The position numbers and the translations under genes are program-made. From Sulfotelmatobacter sp049792875 (lineage in GTDB: Bacteria > Acidobacteriota > Terriglobia > Terriglobales > Acidobacteriaceae): a stretch of 11,416 bases of DNA. Where the stretch lies: positions 1 through 11,416 of the forward strand of contig JBARBI010000331.1 of NCBI GenBank assembly GCA_049792875.1. The letters are read 5' to 3'. Of this stretch, positions 1-7,587 are shown piece after piece. How positions within the stretch are numbered: position 1 is the first letter of the stretch; every line of letters begins with the position of its first letter. The notes under the pieces are model-generated. The model was not told where the DNA came from, did no database searches, and worked only from the letters and a program-made list of their open reading frames with translations.

Positions 1-2
1 GA

Positions 3-62
3 TGTGCGTTTGTCGCAATTCCAAAGGCGTCGGTGATCAAAGTCGAGCTGACCATCGAGTGA
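3..62 (+). CDS. C-terminal end of an unidentified plus-strand protein (partial)
   Basis: Nineteen codons are open from the window edge and end in TGA at 60-62. The visible residues read CAFVAIPKASVIKVELTIE. The alternating hydrophobic pattern and the proline-lysine-alanine-serine turn resemble the last beta-strands that close many glycoside hydrolases (for example the 'LP..SV..L.L' tail of arabinofuranosidases), which would fit the neighbourhood. A perfect hairpin begins 10 bases after the stop, as expected at a gene end, and the next gene converges on it. The fragment is too short to name a family; the other two plus frames give only an early stop or a basic, unconvincing peptide. The gene call is moderate and the glycoside hydrolase idea is inference. 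Confidence 0.4.
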   Translation, partial: CAFVAIPKASVIKVELTIE

Positions 63-72
63 TGGCGCGCAA

Positions 73-96
73 CGGGATTTACGGCCGAAAATCCCG
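73..96. terminator. Hairpin between convergent genes, possible bidirectional terminator
   Basis: CGGGATTT at 73-80 is an exact inverted repeat of AAATCCCG at 89-96, giving an 8-bp stem with an 8-base loop. It lies 10 bases after the plus-strand stop at 62 and about 40 bases after the minus-strand stop at 138. No U-tract follows on either strand, so an intrinsic terminator is plausible from position but not proven. Confidence 0.45.
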
Positions 97-137
97 AACA
101 AGTGAAAATGATATCGGCCTCTCAAGAGCCCTCCGTG

Positions 138-1406
138 CTACCGTAGTGATCTGACTCCTGGAATTCGGAGTGTATAACTTACCGCAGCCGCAACGAGGTA
201 CATAAAAGCAAAGATCCAAATCACGCCGGAAACTCCGAGCGAAGGCAAAAAGATCCCCGCAACCGCGGGGCCGATGAAGGTGCTCAGGCCCGAGCCAAGG
301 TTCATGATCGACATGGATGCGCCTTTCGACTCTGGCGCCAGCACTGCCATGATGGCGGCGATGGGAACAAAGCCCGCGAGCGCGATGCCGTAGGCCATGC
401 TTGCGGCGACCACAACGGGATAGTTAGTTCCAAAGATGTGGGGCACATAATACAGTCCGAGCGTTGTCACGGCGCATCCACACGAGCCGGCAAATGTGAT
501 GGTCCGGCGCCAGCCGATGCGGTCGCCGACGTATCCCCAAAAAAGATTGGCGACAACGTTGGTGGCGAACATGATGCTCAGAATCTGAAGCCACTCCTCA
601 AGCCTAAAGCCGACGACACGAGTGAAAAAGATCGGCAGGAACACGAGGAATCCAAATTCGGAAGTCGTTGTAATGGTGGCGACGATTCCGCCCAGTCCGA
701 CTTTGGGATGCTTCCATACGACGGAGACGCTGGAAAGCAGCAGCCTCATGGGATTATGACCGGACCTTGATAGCGGCATCGTTCCGTGCTTCTCGCGCGC
801 GCCGAAAAGTGTGATCAAACCGCCAAGGCCAACCAGCGCCACAGAGACCCAAAGAGTCTTGTACGCGCCCAGAAGAGGAACCGAGAAGCTTGCCAGCAAG
901 GAGCCCAGCGTTGGCAGGCCGCCGGTCCGGGCGGACCAGAACCAACCCACTGCAGTCGCCATGTAGCGCTCCGGCGTCACCGCTGTGATCCACACGAGGA
1001 ATCCGTAAGCGAAAAGCGGATAGCCGAAACCGCGCAAAGCGTAGCTTGCAACGATGATGAGGTAGTTTGCATGCGCTATGCCCAGAGAAAGAAATGGGAG
1101 TTCAAATCCAAGCCAGATGAGAACGCCGGCCCACATGACCTTCTTGGGCCCGAAGATGTCAGAGAGCGGACCACTAAGCCACGATGACAGTGCGGCAGTT
1201 ATCCCGTACCCGCTGAAAACGACGGCTACCTGAGAAGTCGTGAAGTGGAGATCTACGAGGAACGGTGACAGAAAGCCCGCTTCTACGCCATCGCCGATCA
1301 TGAACAGTAGTAGTCCAAGATAGCCAATCGCGAGTTCCGGATGCATACCGAATCTCTCGGCAATTGAAACTCGTGTATCCGGTTCAGTCACGTTAGCTCT
1401 CATCAT
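138..1406 (-). CDS. MFS polyol transporter, RbtT/DalT/CsbX type
   Basis: A 422-residue inner-membrane permease of the major facilitator superfamily with about twelve hydrophobic segments, the usual size for this family. The MFS loop motif is clear between helices 2 and 3 (GPLSDIFGPKK, residues 79-89) and repeats in the second half (GYVGDRIGWRR, residues 291-301). The stretch LRGFGYPLFAYGF (about 124-136) followed by WFWSARTGGLPTLGS (about 155-169) is characteristic of the ribitol/D-arabinitol/CsbX permeases, which use proton symport. It is the last gene of the operon and overlaps the preceding dehydrogenase by 14 bases. Two ATG codons stand in tandem (1406 and 1403), preceded by AAGGA, so the true start is one of these. 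Pairing with a polyol dehydrogenase mirrors the dalT-dalD arrangement and suggests a pentitol or hexitol substrate. The exact sugar alcohol cannot be read from sequence. Confidence 0.88.
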   Translation of the reverse strand: MMRANVTEPDTRVSIAERFGMHPELAIGYLGLLLFMIGDGVEAGFLSPFLVDLHFTTSQVAVVFSGYGITAALSSWLSGPLSDIFGPKKVMWAGVLIWLGFELPFLSLGIAHANYLIIVASYALRGFGYPLFAYGFLVWITAVTPERYMATAVGWFWSARTGGLPTLGSLLASFSVPLLGAYKTLWVSVALVGLGGLITLFGAREKHGTMPLSRSGHNPMRLLLSSVSVVWKHPKVGLGGIVATITTTSEFGFLVFLPIFFTRVVGFRLEEWLQILSIMFATNVVANLFWGYVGDRIGWRRTITFAGSCGCAVTTLGLYYVPHIFGTNYPVVVAASMAYGIALAGFVPIAAIMAVLAPESKGASMSIMNLGSGLSTFIGPAVAGIFLPSLGVSGVIWIFAFMYLVAAAVSYTLRIPGVRSLR

Positions 1407-2910
1407 TGGTCCTTAGTAAGGCCTCCGCGATGACGGCGCGTGCTTCCCGGCTACGAAATGCATCAAGGCATATCTGCACGGCGCCCACAACGCGGGGATG
1501 AGTCACAGCAATCTCGCCGAACAAACTACGCTCGCCGAGGGCGATCCGCGCCTCGGATCCACCTGCAGCGAGGAACGGCCGCAGCATAAAGATCGATGGA
1601 TCTTCAAACGTTGTGGATCCCTCACGAATGGCGACGTAGTGCAGCCATGCGGCAAGCACAACAGGAATGATCCTCGGCTGAATGCCCTTTCTCAGCGCGT
1701 CTCTTAGAGAAGGCACGATGAATCTAGCAATCTTGGAGCAGCCGTTGGAACAGATTCGAGCGACTTGGTCACGAATTGTTGGATTGGAGAAGCGACTGAC
1801 AATCGTCGCCGAATATTCCTCAAGGTCGATTCCTGGAAGGGTGGTCAGAGTCTGTCGAACCTCCTCCAGGAAGTGAATCAACAGTTCACGTAATAATGGA
1901 TCGGTCGCAGCTTCGCTGATGTAGGAAAGCCCAGTCAGGTCGGCCGCGTAGCCGATTGCTGAGTGGCCGCCGTTGAGCAGCCGGATTTTGGTCTTTTCAT
2001 ACGGCGCCACATCGATGGTCATCAGCGCTCCGACTGACTCCCAGGCGGGCCGCCCAGCAGCGAACTCGTCTTCGAGGACCCATTGCCGGAAGCTTTCGCA
2101 GACGACAGGCGACAGATCTGCAATGCCGAACTTCTTTAAGATATGATCCCGATCTGCCTGCGTTGTTTTAGGCGTGATTCGATCGACCATGCTATTAGGA
2201 AACGCGATGTTACTTTCAATCCAGCGCCGTAGTTCCGCGCTGCGCCCGTCTGCGAACGCGAGCAGCGCCTCTCGGGCTGTGGCGCCATTCGACTGTAGAT
2301 TGTCGCAGGAAAGCAGCGTGAAAGGTTGGCTCCCGCGCTGCATTCGGCTTAGAGCGGAGGCGGCCACATACCCCAACCAAGTGCGCGGCGAATCGGGATG
2401 CCCGAGATCGTATTGAATATCCGGATGATCGACTAGAACGCGCCCAGAGGCATCTTCCGTGAAGTAGCCACCTTCAGTTACTGTGAGCGAAATGATGGAA
2501 CATTCTGGCGCGCTCAGACGTTCCAGCACCATTGCGGTGCATTCGGGGGCGTAGAGATGACCCACGAGCGAGCCCACAACACGATACTCTTCTCGGTCGC
2601 CGTCGCGTTCGAGTACACCGTAGAGGCAATCCTGACTCGTCAAAGCATGGTTGATCTGCTTGTCGCTAGCAAGCAACCCGATTCCCAATTCTCCCCACCG
2701 ATCCGATGCCGAACCAGAGAGAAGGTCATCCAGATAGACGGCAAGATGCGACCGATTGAACCCGCCAACACCGATATGAACGACTCTCGAAGGCATTAGT
2801 GCGCGGCTGTAAATCGGACGTGCAATAGAGTCCCTAATCAGCGAGAGAGTTGAGTCTCTCAGAGGGAGAGCCGAATTATCGTGGGCTGCTGGCATATGCC
2901 ATCCGGTCAA
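1393..2910 (-). CDS. Polyol dehydrogenase, mannitol dehydrogenase family (long-chain)
   Basis: A 505-residue cytoplasmic NAD(P)-dependent oxidoreductase of the family that includes mannitol 2-dehydrogenase, D-arabinitol 4-dehydrogenase and fructuronate reductase. The dinucleotide-binding loop HIGVGGFNRSH is at residues 45-55. Other family landmarks are TVTEGGYF (143-150), SCDNLQSNG (201-209) and MVDRITP (241-247). The catalytic set K308, N313, H316 lies in KIRLLNGGH, with the same spacing as K295/N300/H303 of Pseudomonas mannitol 2-dehydrogenase. The ORF opens with TTG at 2910, forming a TTGA overlap with the stop of the upstream GH127 gene. An alternative ATG is at 2895. Neither has a clear Shine-Dalgarno sequence, so translation is probably coupled to the upstream gene. 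The following transporter overlaps it by 14 bases. Arabinitol is attractive given the arabinose context, but mannitol or fructuronate activity is not excluded. Confidence 0.88.
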   Translation of the reverse strand: MTGWHMPAAHDNSALPLRDSTLSLIRDSIARPIYSRALMPSRVVHIGVGGFNRSHLAVYLDDLLSGSASDRWGELGIGLLASDKQINHALTSQDCLYGVLERDGDREEYRVVGSLVGHLYAPECTAMVLERLSAPECSIISLTVTEGGYFTEDASGRVLVDHPDIQYDLGHPDSPRTWLGYVAASALSRMQRGSQPFTLLSCDNLQSNGATAREALLAFADGRSAELRRWIESNIAFPNSMVDRITPKTTQADRDHILKKFGIADLSPVVCESFRQWVLEDEFAAGRPAWESVGALMTIDVAPYEKTKIRLLNGGHSAIGYAADLTGLSYISEAATDPLLRELLIHFLEEVRQTLTTLPGIDLEEYSATIVSRFSNPTIRDQVARICSNGCSKIARFIVPSLRDALRKGIQPRIIPVVLAAWLHYVAIREGSTTFEDPSIFMLRPFLAAGGSEARIALGERSLFGEIAVTHPRVVGAVQICLDAFRSREARAVIAEALLRTNDES

Positions 2911-4985
2911 TGCGATGAGGATTTGGAGGAGACGATCAACTGCGGAAACGCAGTAATTCTGAGTTTGGCGGCCGCGTATGGGATGAGCTTGATTGCTTCC
3001 TCGCGCTCGTTACTCATCACTGGACTTTGGGGTACAGGATCTGCGACACCATCTTCAGCTTGCCAAGCTGGCATCTGGCGAGCCTTGGCGATCAGATGCA
3101 GTGGAACACTTTGCTGATCAAAGACATTCGCTGTGATGGGGCTCTCAACAACATTGATCGATGCTCCCGGCACCTTCGGATCGATGCTCAAGGCGTAGTT
3201 CCACGGCGTTGTCGGGTAGACCTGCCAGTCCGCTGACTTGAGTCCGTACTCCCGCATCTTGACCCAGTCTTCTCCGATAGCGTAGGAGAAAACCAGCGGG
3301 CCCCGCTCGATCGCGACTGAGTTGTTGAACCAGTGCGATGTGCGGAGGTGCATCGGAAACTCGATCTCCACCAGATCGCCTACTCTCCACGTGCGGTCAA
3401 TCGCAACAAATACCCCTGCGGTTGCTCCGGGCAGCGGATTGCGGTTCACACGCATCGATGTTCCATCGGCCCAGCCAGGGACGCGCAAGCGGAGGTCGAA
3501 GCGAACCGGCTTGGAGGGAGAGACGCTGATGCGTACGCCACCCCTGAAGGGATAGTCGGTCTCTTCGACGATGTGTACCGGTGTTCCCCTCAGAGTGGTT
3601 CGAAGCTCGCAAGGCGCATAGGCAACCGCAGCCACTACATTCGATTCTTCCGCGCCGTCCGCACGGGCCTGCATCCAGAGACTGTTTGCAAACTTGGGCC
3701 AACCCTGATGGTAGTTCGCCGTGCAGCAGCCGAAGTTCGGAGCAAGTCCAAAGAGATTCGACTCCGGGCCATCGGTCACCCAAGGCTTGTGGTGAAGGCT
3801 GCACTCGACCTGATTAGGCTCCTGATTGTATTGATGCGCCCACATATCGTTCGTGAGTGTGCCCGGCAATGCATTGAAAGCAAGATGCTCGAGGCGATCG
3901 CCAAAGGCCACATCACCCGTAATGGCCAGGCACTGTTCAAGCGAGAACATCAGCTCGACAACGGTGCAGAGCTCTGAACCTTGCGATGGGTTCGGTCCCG
4001 CCAGATGCTCGTCGCACGAGAACATACCATTGGGCAAGCCGTGATAATGATCCAGCTCCTGGAGCATATGCAGCGCTGCTCCGCGATCGCGCGGGATCCC
4101 TGAGATGAGCGACCACACAGGTCCGCACTTCGCGGCCTGGCCATTGTTTACGCCATGAGTTGCGAGCGCCAGATCGGCGAGCCCTTGTCCTTGCTCGAGC
4201 TTGATGAACTCCGCCGTGATCTTCTGCTTGTATTTGAATTTCTCGAAACTGCCGATCCAATCGTATCCCTGTTGGTGAAGCAGCCTTGCCAAATCGAGAA
4301 GATACGATGAGCCGGTGCGCTCATAAAGCCACAGGACGCTCAGCACCTCGTCCTGCCATCTGAACTTTCCCCAATCGCGCAGAGGCCGCCGCGGCAACTC
4401 CGACAACTGATATCGGAAGTAGCGATCCATCGCGGGGATGACGCGTTCGTCGCCCGTCAACTCCTGGTATTGCGTCAGCGCCTTCAGCATCACGATGCGC
4501 GGCCACCAATCGTCATTCTGCCCTGGACCTAGCATCCCGTTTTGCCAGGGATGTTCGAGGATCCAATCGACGAACTTCTGCGCGATTGCCTTCAAACGCG
4601 AATCATCTAAGAGATAGGCGAGAGGCAACAGGCCATCGAGATAATAGGGACCTCTCTCCCACGACTCCCCTGAACCGCCGAGCCAGCCGCTATTTGCTCC
4701 CACATCCGGCCAGACGTCACCCAAATGCCCGCTTAACCCGTCAGCTTGCTTGCGCAGTACGTCGAGCAACCAGCCTCGGGGTCGAATGGAACCTAGCGGA
4801 AGAAAAGAAAACGCCGCCGGCATCGGTAAGGCATGGTTGGCGGGTGTGGGCCGGGAAGGCGACGCAGCTGCCCTTCGCAGCCACGGCGCAAGTGCGGACG
4901 CGGCTCCTGTCATCCCGATCGTGCGCAGAACTTGCCGCCGCGTTGGACGATTGCGACGTCCCGAATTCGCTCGATCGGCATGCAT
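2907..4985 (-). CDS. Tat-exported GH127-type beta-L-arabinofuranosidase (DUF1680)
   Basis: A 692-residue exported glycoside hydrolase of the GH127/DUF1680 group, whose characterised members release beta-linked L-arabinofuranose. The N-terminus carries a twin-arginine signal (TRRQVLR, residues 15-21, then an alanine-rich stretch to about 42). The (alpha/alpha)6 barrel follows from about residue 60. The zinc/cysteine site known from the Bifidobacterium enzyme HypBA1 (E338, C340, C417 nucleophile, C418) is matched by E338 and C340 in SELC and by C420-C421 in NFGCCTANYHQG. E326 in SCDEHL is a candidate acid/base. A beta-sandwich region makes up the C-terminal third. The ATG at 4985 is chosen because AAGGAGGGG precedes it and the signal peptide follows directly; a longer in-frame extension to 5300 lies inside the upstream gene and lacks family character. 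Gap to the upstream gene is 28 bases. The exact linkage specificity is uncertain within this broad family. Confidence 0.85.
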   Translation of the reverse strand: MHADRANSGRRNRPTRRQVLRTIGMTGAASALAPWLRRAAASPSRPTPANHALPMPAAFSFLPLGSIRPRGWLLDVLRKQADGLSGHLGDVWPDVGANSGWLGGSGESWERGPYYLDGLLPLAYLLDDSRLKAIAQKFVDWILEHPWQNGMLGPGQNDDWWPRIVMLKALTQYQELTGDERVIPAMDRYFRYQLSELPRRPLRDWGKFRWQDEVLSVLWLYERTGSSYLLDLARLLHQQGYDWIGSFEKFKYKQKITAEFIKLEQGQGLADLALATHGVNNGQAAKCGPVWSLISGIPRDRGAALHMLQELDHYHGLPNGMFSCDEHLAGPNPSQGSELCTVVELMFSLEQCLAITGDVAFGDRLEHLAFNALPGTLTNDMWAHQYNQEPNQVECSLHHKPWVTDGPESNLFGLAPNFGCCTANYHQGWPKFANSLWMQARADGAEESNVVAAVAYAPCELRTTLRGTPVHIVEETDYPFRGGVRISVSPSKPVRFDLRLRVPGWADGTSMRVNRNPLPGATAGVFVAIDRTWRVGDLVEIEFPMHLRTSHWFNNSVAIERGPLVFSYAIGEDWVKMREYGLKSADWQVYPTTPWNYALSIDPKVPGASINVVESPITANVFDQQSVPLHLIAKARQMPAWQAEDGVADPVPQSPVMSNEREEAIKLIPYAAAKLRITAFPQLIVSSKSSSH

Positions 4986-4990
4986 CGAAT

Positions 4991-4999
4991 CCCCTCCTT
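4991..4999 (-). promoter_or_regulatory. Ribosome binding site deciding the GH127 start
   Basis: On the minus strand AAGGAGGGG lies 5 bases before the ATG at 4985, inside the 28-base gap after the previous gene. It is the strongest Shine-Dalgarno of the operon genes and rules against the longer reading frame that starts at 5300. Confidence 0.75.
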
Positions 5000-5013
5000 G
5001 GCTCCCTTGTCGC

Positions 5014-7119
5014 TCAGTGCGACTCGGCACCTGCGGCTCGCCATTTGCGGACGAGAGCCTGATCGGCGAGCGCCTTGATGTAGACACCGCCGACGACGCT
5101 TCTGGCCTGGAAGCCAACTTGCTTTCCGTTCTTCGTGTCATACCAGTCGGTGAGCGGAACCCGGCTAGGCGTTTCAACCATCCAACGGTAGATCGGATCG
5201 ATGATCTTCTCGAACTGCTCCTGCGTTGAAGCCAGGGTCGCTGTCCAGACCGACCAATCGAGCTTTGTATAGCGCGCGCGAACGTCGAGTGGCAGACCAT
5301 ACCGATTCAGTTTGCTCAGGTAGTAGGCAATCTCGGTTTCGCGGACCTCGGGAGGGAAGAGACCATACCCGAGAATCTTGTCCCAGACGAGATTGTATTT
5401 CTGGCTCCAGGTTCCAGGACTGTTAAAGGCAAGTTTGTAGTGGTCGCCTTCGCGCGCCATTTCAACCCACTTCTTCGCCATCTCCTTGGCAGCAGCTTCA
5501 TAGTCGCTTGCAGTCTGATCGTGATGGAGCAGGCGAGCCAGATCACCGTACGCGGCAAGCGCCTCTATCGCCTTGAGGGAGAGATTGGCATTGTGAGCAA
5601 CATGCCCGGCAAAATCGTCGGTGGTGAGCTGATTCTCCGGATCGAGCCCTTTGGCTTTCAGATACTCTGCCCACTGCGTCAGTTGGGGCCAGTACCACTC
5701 TGCCAGATGAGCATTCCCTTCCGCACGGGCCAGCGCATCGACGAGGATCAACATGTTGCCACTTTCTTCTACCGGCATCTGATCCTCTTCGCTCGTTTCC
5801 CCTCCACCGTAGACCTGCCCGTTGGCCAGCGGATATTGCCCAAGATCGTGCGGTGCAAAGGGGAACTTCCAGCGCGGCAGCGCCGAATACTCAAGAACCG
5901 GGAGAAGCTGCGCCTCGAGCAAGCGCGGTTGGAAGAAGAGGAAGAACGGGGCCGACGGATACAGAACATCGACCGTCGCAATGCAGCCATTCGAGAGATT
6001 CTCTTTTGCGAACAGCATCGGATCGCCATTTACATCGGCGACCAACTCGTGGGCGGCGAGTGTCTGCCGGTATGCGGCGATCGCCAGGGCTGCGTATTTC
6101 TGGCCGCCTGCCTGGACAAGATCTTTTGTCAGTTCCGCATCGAACCTGGCGCCCCGTTCCTCCAGGCCGGCGTATTGGCTTTCGGCCTCATCCAGCATCT
6201 GTTCGACGGGCAGGTTATTCCGCTGCCAGTAGGGCCGCAGGTTCCGCTCGAAGTATTGGATGGCATAGCCCTCGGTGTAGGAGACCAGAACATGCTTAGT
6301 GACCGGATGGGACGACACCGCGCTGTAGTCCAACACCACATCGAGATGCGGCGCCGAGTGATTCGCTGGAACCGGCAGGCCGATCTCGTCGCGGGCAGGC
6401 AGTTGGCCTTTCTGAACGAAGAGTTCTTCCCCGCCAGGAGCCATGGCGGTTGCCGCGTGCTCGCCTTTGGGTACGGCGAGATGAAAGTAGCCCCAGTCGA
6501 TGCGCAGATCGTCGCCGGAACGGTTCAGTATGTTCTGATCGCGCGAGCCAACCGATAAGACCTCGAGCGACTCGGTCTGATGCCGCGACGTGACAACCAT
6601 CTGGCTCCGATCGTTGACTGCGATCACCGGGTCGACGTCGATCAGCAAGGAAACATGGTGCGAACTCGCGTTCGTCGATTGAACGCTGAACGAGATATAG
6701 GTGGCTGGCCGTGAAAGCAAGTCGAGATCGTCGGTGAATGCGGACGTAAAGAACTCCAGGCCCAGCCGTATGCCCGCGCCCTCAAATTCATAGGTCGTAT
6801 GCGTGGGAGTGACGCGGCAAGATTTTTGCTGGAACGCCGGCAGTCCCTCCCGCTCCTGACCCATGAACCGGTACGAAGCTCCATCGATCCGGGCAATGCC
6901 GGAGATAGGTTGAGGCGCTCCGGTCCAATGGCGCGTAGGACTGTCCGTCAATACATCCGTCATCGACCAGATACTGAAATAGGGGTTGTGCGTAATCAGC
7001 GGAACGGCTGGAAGGCGATCTTGCGCAGCCACGAGACTACCGAACATCGATAGCAAGACAAAGAGTACTGGTTTGCACACACGACTTGCGTGCGTATTTG
7101 CCAGCCGACTATAGATCAT
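5014..7119 (-). CDS. Exported GtaA-like protein ('glutaminase' family, DUF4964/DUF5127/DUF4965/DUF1793)
   Basis: A 701-residue secreted or periplasmic protein. A Sec signal peptide covers about residues 13-33 (hydrophobic core VLFVLLSMFGSLVAA). LPAVPLITHNPYFSIWS (about 36-52) is the typical family opening. A beta-rich module follows to about residue 300 and then an (alpha/alpha)-barrel-like half. Hallmarks of that half are FAPHDLGQYP (421-430), EEDQMPVEESGNM (444-456), TDDFAGHVAHNANLSLKAI (500-518) and NSPGTWSQKYNLVWDKILG (566-584). The family is named after a fungal glutaminase, GtaA, but the fold class is shared with six-hairpin glycosidases. As first gene of an arabinofuranosidase/polyol operon it is more likely to act on a carbohydrate or glycoconjugate; that is inference. 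ATG at 7119 with GAGG six bases upstream is preferred over an in-frame GTG at 7131. Confidence 0.8.
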   Translation of the reverse strand: MIYSRLANTHASRVCKPVLFVLLSMFGSLVAAQDRLPAVPLITHNPYFSIWSMTDVLTDSPTRHWTGAPQPISGIARIDGASYRFMGQEREGLPAFQQKSCRVTPTHTTYEFEGAGIRLGLEFFTSAFTDDLDLLSRPATYISFSVQSTNASSHHVSLLIDVDPVIAVNDRSQMVVTSRHQTESLEVLSVGSRDQNILNRSGDDLRIDWGYFHLAVPKGEHAATAMAPGGEELFVQKGQLPARDEIGLPVPANHSAPHLDVVLDYSAVSSHPVTKHVLVSYTEGYAIQYFERNLRPYWQRNNLPVEQMLDEAESQYAGLEERGARFDAELTKDLVQAGGQKYAALAIAAYRQTLAAHELVADVNGDPMLFAKENLSNGCIATVDVLYPSAPFFLFFQPRLLEAQLLPVLEYSALPRWKFPFAPHDLGQYPLANGQVYGGGETSEEDQMPVEESGNMLILVDALARAEGNAHLAEWYWPQLTQWAEYLKAKGLDPENQLTTDDFAGHVAHNANLSLKAIEALAAYGDLARLLHHDQTASDYEAAAKEMAKKWVEMAREGDHYKLAFNSPGTWSQKYNLVWDKILGYGLFPPEVRETEIAYYLSKLNRYGLPLDVRARYTKLDWSVWTATLASTQEQFEKIIDPIYRWMVETPSRVPLTDWYDTKNGKQVGFQARSVVGGVYIKALADQALVRKWRAAGAESH

Positions 7120-7544
7120 CCAAGTCCTCACTCTTTCCTGTTAGTAGCATCGAGCCGATTTGAACTCTGAGCGCGGCAACATTGAGGGAACCAGACCTCT
7201 ATGTCGACAGGGCCGCAACTCGCATTCGCAAAGTGTGGGATTGCGGCGACCCCCAGGCCGGTGGCCGAATAAATCTGCGGCCTTGCCGAGTAAAGAGGCC
7301 GCTCTTCCGCGCTTTCGCCCCATTCTTGCTGGTAACGACGCCCATCCCGTCCACCATTTGATCATCGAACTTCGTCACAAAGTCTGATTCGATTGAGAGT
7401 CGGAGCGCTTGTCCAGTCGCACTTGTTACCCCGGCTTCTTTATCCCATGCACCAACCGAAGAGGCGATCCGGGCCGCGGCGCTTGTACGGAGAAAGTGAC
7501 TGCGATTCAGGCCAATTCGAAGAAACTGTATGTCCAGAATCTCG
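7120..7544. other. Long non-coding leader upstream of the operon
   Basis: About 425 bases with no convincing gene; the open frames here (for example 7141-7365 minus and 7160-7387 plus) lack ribosome binding sites and give low-complexity basic peptides. If the minus promoter at 7552-7579 is used, nearly all of this is 5' untranslated leader. It holds an 8-bp palindrome TGTCGACA at 7202-7209 and a 6-bp-stem hairpin at 7277-7302. Nothing matching a known riboswitch was recognised. Confidence 0.4.
7277..7302 (-). other. Possible leader hairpin
   Basis: GCGGCC at 7277-7282 pairs with GGCCGC at 7297-7302 around a 14-base loop. In the minus-strand transcript it is followed by AGATTTATTC, only weakly U-rich. 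It could be an attenuator or simply chance in a GC-rich stretch. Confidence 0.2.
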
Positions 7545-7547
7545 CAG

Positions 7548-7566
7548 ATAATCTATAATAGATTAT
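7548..7566. promoter_or_regulatory. 19-bp palindrome in the divergent promoter, candidate operator
   Basis: ATAATCTATAATAGATTAT consists of two perfect 9-base arms around a central A at 7557. CAG directly to the left (7545-7547) and CTG one base beyond the right arm (7568-7570) extend the symmetry. It overlaps the putative -10 of both divergent transcripts, so a bound protein would block both. The regulator gene begins 77 bases away. Unlike classical LacI-family operators it has no central CG, so the binding protein is uncertain. Confidence 0.5.
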
Positions 7567-7579
7567 TCTGTTAGGTCAA
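7552..7579 (-). promoter_or_regulatory. Putative sigma-70 promoter of the GtaA-GH127-polyol operon
   Basis: On the minus strand TTGACC (7579-7574) is followed after 16 bases by TATAGA (7557-7552). The -35 matches consensus at five of six positions, the -10 at four. The palindrome at 7548-7566 covers the -10. This would leave a leader of about 425 bases before the first gene; a closer promoter was not seen. Confidence 0.4.
7554..7559 (+). promoter_or_regulatory. Putative -10 element of the mini-LacI gene
   Basis: A perfect TATAAT lies on the plus strand inside the palindrome. The best-spaced -35 (TGTCCA, 7531-7536, 17-base spacer) is weak, suggesting a low-level or activator-assisted promoter. 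Transcription would start near 7566 and give a leader of about 75 bases. Confidence 0.4.
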
Positions 7580-7587
7580 GTAGTCAC

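Noticed and set aside
3333..3977. A 214-codon plus-strand frame opposite the GH127 gene
   Set aside because: No domain resemblance; shadow of the real gene, which has intact catalytic residues.
4986..5300. N-terminal extension of the GH127 frame by 105 residues
   Set aside because: It lies inside the coding region of the preceding gene, is Arg/Ser-rich, and the real start at 4985 has a strong ribosome binding site followed by a Tat signal.
5440..6558. A 372-codon open frame on the plus strand antisense to the GtaA-like gene
   Set aside because: It has no family resemblance and no ribosome binding site, and lies entirely opposite a well-supported gene; long antisense frames are common in GC-rich coding DNA.
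7141..7387. Small open frames on both strands in the operon leader
   Set aside because: They overlap each other, have no convincing ribosome binding site and encode basic low-complexity peptides.
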